This document shows, in pieces, positions 1-7,583 of a DNA stretch of 42,785 bases (position 1 is the first letter of the stretch; the number at the start of each line of letters is the position of its first letter). Below the pieces are notes generated by a model that saw only the letters and a list, made by a program, of their open reading frames with translations, was not told the DNA's origin and searched no databases. The DNA lies in assembly GCA_022839045.1 (NCBI GenBank), contig JALHDI010000017.1, forward strand, positions 1-42,785, read 5' to 3'. The stretch comes from Sporomusaceae bacterium (GTDB taxonomy: Bacteria; Bacillota_C; Negativicutes; Sporomusales_B; UBA7701). Made by a program: the position numbers and the translations under genes.

Positions 1-2
1 GC

Positions 3-236
3 CGGCCCTGCCTGTATTACCACATCGGCCGCTGTTCGGGAGTCTGCGGCGGCAGGATATCCCGGGACGATTACCTGAAAAACGTGGAGGGGGTCCGGGC
101 CCTTCTGTCCGGGGAAACCGGGGAGATCCGGGACATGCTGGAAAGGCAGATGCGTCGGGCGGCGGAGGACCTGGACTTCGAGAAGGCCGCTTCCCTCCGG
201 GACGCCCTGCGGGCGGTGGAGCTGGCGCTCGTCTGA
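3..236 (+). CDS. UvrC-like excinuclease fragment (5' end outside window), ends after UVR motif
   Basis: The visible 77 residues are the end of a protein whose start lies before the window. The first residues, RPCLYYHIGRCSGVC, match the cysteine-rich segment that follows the GIY-YIG nuclease domain in UvrC. It is followed by a UVR motif (LERQMRRAAEDLDFEKAASL), the helical hairpin through which UvrC contacts UvrB in nucleotide excision repair. Normal UvrC is about 600 residues and continues past the UVR motif into a second nuclease half. Here the frame stops about ten residues after the motif, with a terminator-like hairpin directly behind the stop. I therefore read it as a short UvrC paralogue (GIY-YIG plus UVR only), not full-length uvrC. 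A truncation of a true uvrC is possible but no C-terminal coding is seen downstream. Confidence 0.75.
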   Translation, partial: RPCLYYHIGRCSGVCGGRISRDDYLKNVEGVRALLSGETGEIRDMLERQMRRAAEDLDFEKAASLRDALRAVELALV

Positions 237-237
237 C

Positions 238-266
238 AAGCTTCCGGCAAAAAGCTGGCTTTTTTT
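238..266 (+). terminator. intrinsic terminator after UvrC-like gene
   Basis: AAGC...GCTT and CGGC/GCTG arms around an AAAAA loop, followed by a run of T (260-266). The stem carries a 3-nt bulge, so it is of moderate strength. It starts 2 nt after the stop codon. Confidence 0.55.
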
Positions 267-269
267 CGG

Positions 270-299
270 TTGCCCGGCGGCCGGCGAATAAGATATAAT
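270..299 (+). promoter_or_regulatory. putative sigma70/A promoter for the glucosyltransferase gene
   Basis: TTGCCC (270-275), an 18-nt spacer and a perfect TATAAT (294-299). The start codon lies 86 nt downstream of the -10 box. A short hairpin (CTGTC-AGC-GACAG, 338-350) followed by a T-rich run lies in the leader and might attenuate, but its 3-nt loop and short stem make that weak. Confidence 0.5.
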
Positions 300-385
300 C
301 AAAGAAAAAACAATATACAAGTTGCTTTGGGCATAGTCTGTCAGCGACAGGCTTTTTCTGTTCTGAAGCAGAATAGGGGGACGAT

Positions 386-1810
386 ATGAAAACAGGGGTG
401 CCTTACTGGCCGGAGAGCCGGACCTCGAAAGCAAACTGCCGGATTGTCGTCCGCAGCTTCGCCGACCGGGGCAGCTTATATGAAGACCGCGACGACATCG
501 TCGTTCTGACCGACGGATGGGTGGCGGGGCCGGCGGCGGCAGTGCTGCGCGGCGGCATCAACGCCGGCGCCGTCCTCGACGTGCTGGAGTGCGCCGGTGT
601 CGCCCAACTGAGGGTTTTGCACCTCGAAGAGAAACTGCCCCAGCTTGAGGATATTTTTCTCTCCTCGGTGGTGGCCCGCGCCCACGACATGTTCGACAAC
701 GTCAGCATCAACTGGCGCCGCGAGGCGACGGTCTTCGACCTCATCAAGGCCGTCGGCGCCGACCACAGCATGCTGTTCTTCGGCGCACCGCTGGCCGATT
801 CCGAGATATTGCCCTTCTACAACGCCATCAAGGAAGTCTACCAAGGTAGCGTGACAATCGTTCGCGGCCCCGTCCAGGACCTCGAATTCGCCGAGAGCGA
901 CGAGATCTACCGCTGGGTGCGGGAGCGGACCTTCGAGGCCGGCGACTTTGCCCTGCCGACCGTGATGCGCAGCGGCAAGAACAAACGGGGCCGCAAGGTG
1001 GCGATCATCCTGCCCAGCCTCAACGAAGAGCGCACGGTCGGCCAGGTCATCGAAACGGCGCTCGAAGTCAAGGCCGCCGGAGTGGCCGACGAAGTCATCC
1101 TCGTCGATTCGGCCTCGACCGACAACACCGTGGCGATCGCCAAATCCTACGGCATCCCCGTCTACCTCCACCCCGAAATCGCCCCCGAGCTCGGCAGTTA
1201 CCGCGGCAAAGGGGAGGCGATGTTCAAAAGCGCCTTCGTCACCGACGCCGACATCCTCGCCTGGGTGGACACCGATATCGAAAATATCACCCCGCGCTTC
1301 TTCTACGGCCTGCTCGGCCCCATCCTCTCCCACCCCGACGTCCGCTTCGTCAAAGGCTATTTCACGCGGCCGGTGCGGGTCGAAGCGTCCGGCCTCGAGC
1401 TCGGCGGCGGCCGCGTGACGGAAATCCTCGCCCGCCCGTGGTTCAACACCTACATGCCGCTTCTGTCGGGCTACATCCAGCCGCTCGCCGGCACCGTGGC
1501 CATCTGCCGCGAAGACATGCTCAAGATGCGCATCCCCGCCAACTACGGCGTGGAAGTGGCGATGCTCATCCAGGCGGTGGCGAACGCCGGCCTGTGGTCC
1601 ACCTGTCAGGTCAACCTCGGCGAAGTCATCCACCGCTCCAAAGACGTCACCGGCCTGAGCGAGATGGCTTTCCAGATCCTCCAGGTGCTGAGCGAGTTCG
1701 AAGGCGGCGCCAGCCGCGAAAATCTCCTGCGGCGGGTCTACTCCGCCCAGGGGCACTTCGAAATCGGCATCAAGCGGTTCGCTACCGTCTGGCGGAACTA
1801 TCGAAAATAA
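386..1810 (+). CDS. glucosyl-3-phosphoglycerate synthase-like GT-A glycosyltransferase with extra N-terminal domain
   Basis: A 474-residue protein with an AGGGGG ribosome site before ATG. Residues about 204-474 form a GT-A fold transferase of the GpgS/GT81 type: PSLNEE near 210-215, a metal-binding DTD at 295-297, and the hallmark GGGRVTEILARP near 340-351. GpgS moves glucose from an NDP-glucose onto 3-phosphoglycerate, the first step to glucosylglycerate, a compatible solute and polysaccharide primer. Residues 1-200 are not part of the catalytic core and contain segments such as ADHSMLFFGAP and IYRWVRERTFEAGDF. I do not recognise that domain. No phosphatase partner (GpgP) is adjacent. The gene appears monocistronic and is followed by the SAM riboswitch promoter. 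Family assignment is firm; sugar donor and acceptor are inferred. Confidence 0.82.
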   Translation: MKTGVPYWPESRTSKANCRIVVRSFADRGSLYEDRDDIVVLTDGWVAGPAAAVLRGGINAGAVLDVLECAGVAQLRVLHLEEKLPQLEDIFLSSVVARAHDMFDNVSINWRREATVFDLIKAVGADHSMLFFGAPLADSEILPFYNAIKEVYQGSVTIVRGPVQDLEFAESDEIYRWVRERTFEAGDFALPTVMRSGKNKRGRKVAIILPSLNEERTVGQVIETALEVKAAGVADEVILVDSASTDNTVAIAKSYGIPVYLHPEIAPELGSYRGKGEAMFKSAFVTDADILAWVDTDIENITPRFFYGLLGPILSHPDVRFVKGYFTRPVRVEASGLELGGGRVTEILARPWFNTYMPLLSGYIQPLAGTVAICREDMLKMRIPANYGVEVAMLIQAVANAGLWSTCQVNLGEVIHRSKDVTGLSEMAFQILQVLSEFEGGASRENLLRRVYSAQGHFEIGIKRFATVWRNYRK

Positions 1811-1822
1811 CGAGAATAGTTA

Positions 1823-1851
1823 TTGACAATCTCTTTATCGCGTGCTATCAT
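1823..1851 (+). promoter_or_regulatory. promoter of the SAM-riboswitch metX-metY unit
   Basis: TTGACA (1823-1828), 17-nt spacer, TATCAT (1846-1851). It starts 13 nt after the previous stop codon, and the riboswitch aptamer begins 22 nt past the -10 box. Confidence 0.8.
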
Positions 1852-1873
1852 AAAGCCAATTTAATACTCTTAC

Positions 1874-1975
1874 TCTTATCGAGAGTGGTCGAGGGACTGG
1901 CCCGATGACACCACGGCAACCGGCGCTGCGGCGCAAGGTGCCAATTCCAGCAGGCATTGCCTGGCAGATGAGAGG
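1874..1975 (+). ncRNA. SAM-I (S-box) riboswitch
   Basis: The aptamer carries the standard S-box blocks in order: TCTTATCGAGAG opening P1, GACTGGCCCGATGA, ACCACGGCAACC, GGTGCCAATTCC and the closing CAGATGAGAG. It binds S-adenosylmethionine. With SAM bound, the downstream terminator (1998-2026) is expected to form and stop transcription of metX and metY. The order promoter, aptamer, terminator and ORF is the classical OFF switch. Confidence 0.95.
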
Positions 1976-1997
1976 GAAGGTTGCGCTTATGCCGTTC

Positions 1998-2026
1998 AAC
2001 TCCTTTCCTCGGGAAGGAGTTTTTTG
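1998..2026 (+). terminator. SAM riboswitch expression-platform terminator
   Basis: AACTCCTT/AAGGAGTT arms (1998-2005 and 2014-2021), extended by a G-U and a C-G pair, then a TTTTTT run. It sits between the aptamer and the metX ribosome site. Confidence 0.88.
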
Positions 2027-2068
2027 TTTCTCTCATCGCCCACTTTTCGCAGCAACGGAGGGTTCAAG

Positions 2069-3274
2069 ATGCAGACACGCTACCCGCAGACCTTTTTCCC
2101 CGGGATGAAATACCGGCCATACCTGAAATTCGCCACCGTAGCCACGCCGGATCGTCCGCTCGAGCTCATTCTCGGCGGCGTCCTCACCGAGGTCGTCGTC
2201 GCCTACGAAACCTACGGCATTCTCGCCGCCGACAAGGACAACGTCATCCTCGTCTGCCACGCCCTTACCGGCGACAGCCATTGCGCCGCCCACAACGACC
2301 ACGACGAGGAAGGCTGGTGGGACCTCCTCGTGGGTCCCGGCCGGCCCATCGACACCGACCGCTTCTTCGTGATCTGCGCCAACGTCCTCGGCGGCTGTCA
2401 GGGCACCACCGGCCCCGCCTCGCCCGACCCGGCCACCGGCCGTCCTTACGGCGCCTCCTTCCCCGAGGTCACCATCCGCGACATGGTCCATGTTCAGAAA
2501 CGGCTCCTCGAGCACCTGGGCATAAACCACCTGTCCGTGGTCATCGGCGGCTCGATGGGCGGCGCCCAGGCGCTGGAGTGGGCGGTCACCTACCCCGGCT
2601 TCGCCGCCGCCGTCGCCGCCCTGGCCGCGCCCGGCTACGCCTCGGCCCAGGCTATCGCCTACAACCGCGTCGGCCGCCAGGCCGTGATGCTCGATCCCGA
2701 ATGGCGGGGCGGCGACTACTACGGCGGGTCCGGCCCCGTCCGGGGCCTGTCTCTCGCCCGCGCCGTCGGCATGATAACCTACCAGAGCGAACCGTCCATG
2801 GCCGCCAAATTCGCCCGCAAAACGCGCAACGGCCAGTTCGAGATCGAGAACTACCTCGACTACCAGGGCCAGTGCCTGGTGCAGCGTTTCGACGCCAACT
2901 CCTACCTCTGCCTGCTGCGGGCCTTGGACCTCTATGACCTGGGGGCCGGCCACGCCTCCTACCGGGCGGCCCTGGCCCGCATCGAAGCCAGGGTGCTGGT
3001 GGCCGGAGTCACCTCCGACATCCTCTACCCCGCGTACCAACAGGTAGAGCTCGTCCAGATCCTGAAAAGTCTCGGCGTCCGGGCGGAATACGCCGAAGTC
3101 GACAGCCCCCACGGCCACGACGGCTTCCTGATCGACTTCGATCTCCTCAAGCCCATCTTGAGCGAGTTCGTCGGCACGGCCCTGCCGGCGCGAATGCCCT
3201 GGCTGGCGTCCATCTTCCGCGCCCCGCGGCTGGCCTATTTCGGCGCCCGCCTTGTCGCGGAAAACTACCCCTGA
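2069..3274 (+). CDS. metX: homoserine O-acetyltransferase
   Basis: Transfers acetyl from acetyl-CoA to L-homoserine, the activating step of methionine synthesis. The 401-residue alpha/beta-hydrolase fold shows the nucleophile elbow GGSMGG (Ser162), the family segment LGGCQGTTGPASPDP near 107-121, an acid in SDILYP (Asp317) and the catalytic His in SPHGHDGF (His350). Start: an in-frame ATG at 2024 exists, but it overlaps the riboswitch terminator's T-run. The ATG at 2069 follows GGAGGG at good spacing and is preferred. It lies under the SAM riboswitch and 48 nt upstream of metY, so the pair forms a SAM-repressed direct-sulfhydrylation module. Acyl specificity (acetyl rather than succinyl) is inferred from the MetX fold and the MetY partner. 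Confidence 0.93.
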   Translation: MQTRYPQTFFPGMKYRPYLKFATVATPDRPLELILGGVLTEVVVAYETYGILAADKDNVILVCHALTGDSHCAAHNDHDEEGWWDLLVGPGRPIDTDRFFVICANVLGGCQGTTGPASPDPATGRPYGASFPEVTIRDMVHVQKRLLEHLGINHLSVVIGGSMGGAQALEWAVTYPGFAAAVAALAAPGYASAQAIAYNRVGRQAVMLDPEWRGGDYYGGSGPVRGLSLARAVGMITYQSEPSMAAKFARKTRNGQFEIENYLDYQGQCLVQRFDANSYLCLLRALDLYDLGAGHASYRAALARIEARVLVAGVTSDILYPAYQQVELVQILKSLGVRAEYAEVDSPHGHDGFLIDFDLLKPILSEFVGTALPARMPWLASIFRAPRLAYFGARLVAENYP

Positions 3275-3295
3275 TATATCCGGTAATCACCATAA

Positions 3296-4603
<1,308 letters not shown>

Positions 4604-4604
4604 C

Positions 4605-4634
4605 AAAAGACCCCGCCTCATGGCGGGGTCTTTT
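4605..4634 (+). terminator. terminator of metX-metY
   Basis: A 13-bp perfect stem, AAAAGACCCCGCC/GGCGGGGTCTTTT, with loop TCAT. The sequence suits termination from either strand. Confidence 0.92.
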
Positions 4635-4640
4635 CCGTGT

Positions 4641-4877
4641 CGGCCGCCCGGCAGCGCCCATCTGCGGCGTACCCGCAAGCGGCAGGCCGTCGTTCTAAGG
4701 TGCTAAAGCACCTAGAACTCCGCACTTGCTCCTCGGCTGCCATCCTCAGCGTACGTGCGTGTACGCGCGATGCTGTTAAACCGATCCTGTGCAGACAACG
4801 TATATAAACATTGTCGCGGAGAAAACGGTGGTGTCAGCCTCCGGTGCGCCTTGCATCTGGGCACTTCTGAACGGCCG
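4641..4877. repeat. dispersed imperfect palindromic repeat, copy 1 (expanded)
   Basis: The ends are inverted (CGGCCG at 4641 and 4872). Inside are paired CCCATCTGC and GCATCTGGG blocks and a central GCGTACG-N4-TGTACGC hairpin. The block TTGCTCCTCGGCTGCCATCC and the block CTGAACGG are shared with copy 3. Two additional segments interrupt this copy relative to copy 3. The left one carries its own palindrome, GTTCTA...TAGAAC around a TAAA loop. It fills most of the gap between metY and the FRG gene. Confidence 0.75.
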
Positions 4878-4984
4878 CGGCAATCCAAAGAAGAACGGGA
4901 CGGGGGGAGAGGGGAGAGAAAATAAAGGAAAATATTGCTATTGCGGCGAAATCGGGAAACAATACAGGCGGGAGATGATGAACG

Positions 4985-5752
4985 ATGAGCGAAGCGTGGC
5001 AGCAATTCCTCCAGGCCGTGCAGACGGCGACCAAAGGGGTGCCGTACCCCTTCTACCGCGGCTGCCCCAGTTCGTGCCACACCCTGCTGCCCAGCCTCTT
5101 CCGGGTCAGGCGGAAGCGGTACACCGAGTGCAACATCTTCTTCGACTTCTTCTCGTTCGCCAAGCCGCTCATCAACACCCAGTCGCTCAAACCCATCGAG
5201 ATCCTCTTCGAGATGCGGCACGCCGGCATCCCTACGCGCCTCTTGGACTGGACGACCACCTTTGCCGTCGCCCTGTATTTCGCCGTAAGCGGCAAGCCCG
5301 ACGAGCCCTGCATCTGGGTCCTCGAGCCCGACAAGCTCAACCACAAGGCCACCGGCCACGGGCTGCTCGTGCAGTCCGACGCCGTCGACTACGACCACGA
5401 GCACGAGAAGGTGCTTTATCTGGGCAAGAAACTCCAGCACCCGCTGGCCATCTTCCCCACCATGCAGAACCCCCGCATCTTCGCCCAGAAAGGCCACTTC
5501 ACCATCCACGGCGCCATCGAAAAGCCCGTCGAAGACATCTGCCCCGACTGCGTCACCCAAATACCCCTGCCCGCCGCCGCCATCGACGACGCGCGCGCCT
5601 TCCTCCACCTCGCCGGGCTCAACGAATACAGCGTCTTCCCCGACATCGACGGCCTGGCCAGGTACCTGACCAAAGAGCATGGCCTCGACCGCCGCAAGCG
5701 GGTCGCCGCCGTCAAGGCGGCGAAAATCCGTCAGAGACCGTCCCCGATATAA
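4985..5752 (+). CDS. FRG-domain protein
   Basis: A 255-residue protein with the FRG family pattern: FYRGCPSS near 23-30, LLPSLFR near 34-40, the signature RHAGIPTRLLDWTTTFAVAL near 77-96, and a later KGHFTIHGAIEKP block near 168-180. FRG domains occur in stand-alone bacterial proteins and in some toxin- or defence-linked contexts, but their biochemical role is not settled. Nothing here assigns one. ATG at 4985 follows GGGAG by 10 nt; two earlier ATGs are out of frame. The gene lies alone between a palindromic repeat and a convergent DUF1653 gene, overlapping the latter tail to tail by 22 nt. Confidence 0.78.
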   Translation: MSEAWQQFLQAVQTATKGVPYPFYRGCPSSCHTLLPSLFRVRRKRYTECNIFFDFFSFAKPLINTQSLKPIEILFEMRHAGIPTRLLDWTTTFAVALYFAVSGKPDEPCIWVLEPDKLNHKATGHGLLVQSDAVDYDHEHEKVLYLGKKLQHPLAIFPTMQNPRIFAQKGHFTIHGAIEKPVEDICPDCVTQIPLPAAAIDDARAFLHLAGLNEYSVFPDIDGLARYLTKEHGLDRRKRVAAVKAAKIRQRPSPI

Positions 5753-5967
5753 GCGAAGCGCGGTTTTTCCTCGCCACCGACGGTCACCGTCTCGAGAAAC
5801 ATCGCCCGCGGCCTCACCCACAGGCCGCGGGCGCCGTACAGCGCCTGGTAAAGGACCAGCCGCTCCATAGTTTCGGTGTGGGCCGCCTCGCCGATCACCC
5901 GGTACATATTGCCCTTGTAATGACGGTATATCCCCGGTTTGACCGGTATATCGTCGACTGCGTCCAT
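5731..5967 (-). CDS. DUF1653 family protein
   Basis: A 78-residue small cytosolic protein. It matches DUF1653 across its length: PGIYRHYKGNMYRVIGEAAHTETMERLVLYQALYG followed by LWVRPRAMF and PRFAYI (given as separate blocks: PGIYRHYKG, YRVIG, AHTET, VLYQALYG, LWVRP). Function is unknown; members are often annotated as small beta-barrel proteins. ATG at 5967 follows GGGAGG by 10 nt. A longer frame upstream exists but has no better ribosome site and would add residues not typical of the family. It converges on the FRG gene with 22 nt overlap. Confidence 0.85.
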   Translation of the reverse strand: MDAVDDIPVKPGIYRHYKGNMYRVIGEAAHTETMERLVLYQALYGARGLWVRPRAMFLETVTVGGEEKPRFAYIGDGL

Positions 5968-6052
5968 AATAACGATGCCTCCCGCCTTCGTCAGATCGTC
6001 CTTATAAGTTTTCCCGCGCTGGCGGCCAAATCCTTTTATCGCCAAGAAAAGA

Positions 6053-6074
6053 AAACCCGCCAAAAGGCGGGTTT
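6053..6074 (-). terminator. terminator of bioB
   Basis: AAACCCGCC/GGCGGGTTT arms with an AAAA loop (TTTT on the minus strand). On the minus strand a T-rich tail follows. It lies 55 nt after the bioB stop and separates it from the DUF1653 gene. Confidence 0.85.
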
Positions 6075-6128
6075 ATTGCTACGCCGTCGCCAGCTCAATG
6101 CGGCGGCGGCCGCGAAACGAAGGCCTGT

Positions 6129-7127
6129 TCAGACGGCGTCCCGGGAAGACAAGGGTTTCAGCCCGAGGCCCCGGGCGGCGGCGATGTCCCGGTCGGCGCC
6201 GCGGCCGGTGGTCGTGAGATAATTGCCGATCAGCATGCCGTTGACGCCGGCCAGCAGGCCGAGGGGCACGAGGTCGCCGAGCGCCGCCTCCCGGCCGCCG
6301 GCGTAACGGATCGTCTTGGTGGGGAGGAGGAGACGGAAGAGGGCCAGCGTCTGGAAGATTTCCAGCGGTGGGAGCGGCGGTTGCCCTTCAAGGGCGGTGC
6401 CCGGCACCGGGTTCAGTATGTTGACGGGCACCGAATCGACGTCTAGCTCCCGGAGGGTGAGGGCCAGTTCGATCCGCTGACGCCAGCTCTCGCCCATGCC
6501 GATGATCCCCCCCGAGCACACCTCCAGCCCGGCCGTCTTGGCCCGGTTCACCGTTTCTACCCGCTCCCGCCAGGAATGGGTGGTGCAGATCGCGGGATAA
6601 AAACTTTCCGCCGTTTCCAGATTGTGGTGGTAGCGGGTGATGCCCGCCTCTTTCAAGGCGGCGAAGTGCCCGTCGTCCAGCACTCCCAGCGAACAGCAGG
6701 GGATAACCCCCGTCTCCTGCCTTATCTGTTTTATCGCCGCCAGCACGCGGGGGAAATCCTCATCATCCTGCATGCCCGCCCCCGAGGTAACGATCGAGAA
6801 ACGCCGCGCGCCGTCGCTTTCGGCCGTCTTCGCCGCCGCCAGCAGCGCCGCCTCATCCAGGAGGGGATGAGTGACGATAGCCGCCCGGTGATGGGCCGAC
6901 TGGGCGCAGAACCTGCAATCCTCCGAACAGTTGCCGGAGCGTGCGTTGACGATTTCGCAAGTATCGACCGCGTCGCCGCAGAACTCGGCGCGGACCTTGT
7001 TGGCCGTCGCCATCAGGAGCGGCAGGTCGGCCCGGTCGATGCTAGTGAGGGCCATCGCTTCGGAAAAGCTTAGCGCGATGCCGCTCAGCACCTTTTCGCC
7101 CAGGGCGGTGATCGAATGAATACTCAT
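6129..7127 (-). CDS. bioB: biotin synthase
   Basis: A radical-SAM enzyme that inserts sulfur into dethiobiotin to make biotin. The 332 residues carry the cluster motif CSEDCRFCAQS (Cys67, Cys71, Cys74), the YHHNLET block near 170, GGIIGMGES near 205, VPVNILNPVPGT near 233-244 and a C-terminal Asn-rich NGMLIGNYLTT segment. Length and motifs are normal for BioB. The preferred start ATG at 7127 follows AGGAGG. No other biotin gene is adjacent, so bioB appears alone, behind two BirA-type operators and a consensus promoter. Confidence 0.95.
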   Translation of the reverse strand: MSIHSITALGEKVLSGIALSFSEAMALTSIDRADLPLLMATANKVRAEFCGDAVDTCEIVNARSGNCSEDCRFCAQSAHHRAAIVTHPLLDEAALLAAAKTAESDGARRFSIVTSGAGMQDDEDFPRVLAAIKQIRQETGVIPCCSLGVLDDGHFAALKEAGITRYHHNLETAESFYPAICTTHSWRERVETVNRAKTAGLEVCSGGIIGMGESWRQRIELALTLRELDVDSVPVNILNPVPGTALEGQPPLPPLEIFQTLALFRLLLPTKTIRYAGGREAALGDLVPLGLLAGVNGMLIGNYLTTTGRGADRDIAAARGLGLKPLSSRDAV

Positions 7128-7137
7128 GACAGCCTCC

Positions 7138-7169
7138 TTGTAAACTATGTACGTCGGCGCGGTTTACAA
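7138..7169 (-). promoter_or_regulatory. BirA-type biotin operator, proximal
   Basis: TTGTAAACT-N14-GGTTTACAA. The half-sites match the biotin repressor consensus TTGTAAACC/GGTTTACAA with a single mismatch. It lies 10 nt upstream of the bioB start codon, overlapping the leader and close to the ribosome site. Confidence 0.85.
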
Positions 7170-7183
7170 TATCGGTCTCAAAA

Positions 7184-7214
7184 ATGTTAACCACATAACG
7201 AGATGCGGTTAACT
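7184..7214 (-). promoter_or_regulatory. BirA-type biotin operator, distal, at the transcription start
   Basis: TGTTAACC-N14-GGTTAACT (7185-7214) has the same 14-nt spacer as the proximal site and the TTAACC half-site form typical of Gram-positive BirA operators. It starts about 46 nt from the proximal operator and covers the predicted transcription start of bioB. Confidence 0.78.
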
Positions 7215-7220
7215 AACTGT

Positions 7221-7249
7221 ATTATACTATGCCGGGGCGGGCTTGTAAA
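7221..7249 (-). promoter_or_regulatory. bioB promoter
   Basis: On the minus strand: TTTACA (7249-7244), 17-nt spacer, TATAAT (7226-7221). The -35 box lies in a further TTGTAAAC half-site (7243-7250), perhaps coincidental. Confidence 0.82.
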
Positions 7250-7295
7250 CGTAGAACGGCAAAAATTCCCGCGCCGGCGGAGGGAAAAAGGGAAA

Positions 7296-7314
7296 CCGCG
7301 ACCTGCCGTCGCGG
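7296..7314 (-). terminator. terminator of the 43-codon gene
   Basis: CCGCGAC/GTCGCGG stem with a 5-nt loop, followed on the minus strand by TTTCCCTTTTT. It lies 11 nt after the stop of the small gene. Confidence 0.65.
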
Positions 7315-7325
7315 CTTCGCGGTTA

Positions 7326-7457
7326 TTATTTCGACTTGTCCTTGCTCTTCTTGGACGGGGACGACGGGCATATTTCGGCGGAGAAGTCGGCCAAGGCCGC
7401 GGAGCGGCTTTTGCCGGCGCTGCTGTCGCAGCTGCTCGATTTGCTGGAACTGGCCAT
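7326..7457 (-). CDS. 43-residue Ser/Lys-rich small protein
   Basis: A short frame beginning MASSSKSSSCDSSAGKS and ending KKSKDKSK. It is supported by a near-perfect AAGGAGGTG ribosome site 5 nt before the ATG and an intrinsic terminator just past the stop. The composition is Ser- and Lys-rich with two cysteines, with no hydrophobic segment, so it is probably a soluble, disordered peptide. I recognise no family. It stands between the chemoreceptor and bioB on the same strand, with a terminator on each side, so it seems to be its own unit. Confidence 0.6.
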   Translation of the reverse strand: MASSSKSSSCDSSAGKSRSAALADFSAEICPSSPSKKSKDKSK

Positions 7458-7543
7458 GCGCTCACCTCCTTGGCGCTATTCTGCCCTGCGCGCACCACGG
7501 CGATTAGTGGCAAATTCAGGCTTGCGCCGGCGGGTGAATCAAA

Positions 7544-7570
7544 AAAGGGGGCTGACCGGCAGCCCCCTTT
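7544..7570 (-). terminator. terminator of the chemoreceptor gene
   Basis: AAAGGGGGCTG/CAGCCCCCTTT stem with a 5-nt loop and a TTTTTT tail on the minus strand. It begins 14 nt past the chemoreceptor stop. Confidence 0.92.
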
Positions 7571-7583
7571 GCGTCAATATCAT

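Noticed and set aside
476..1756. Minus-strand frame of 426 codons over the glucosyltransferase
   Set aside because: Shadow frame with His/Asp/Gly-rich composition and no start signals.
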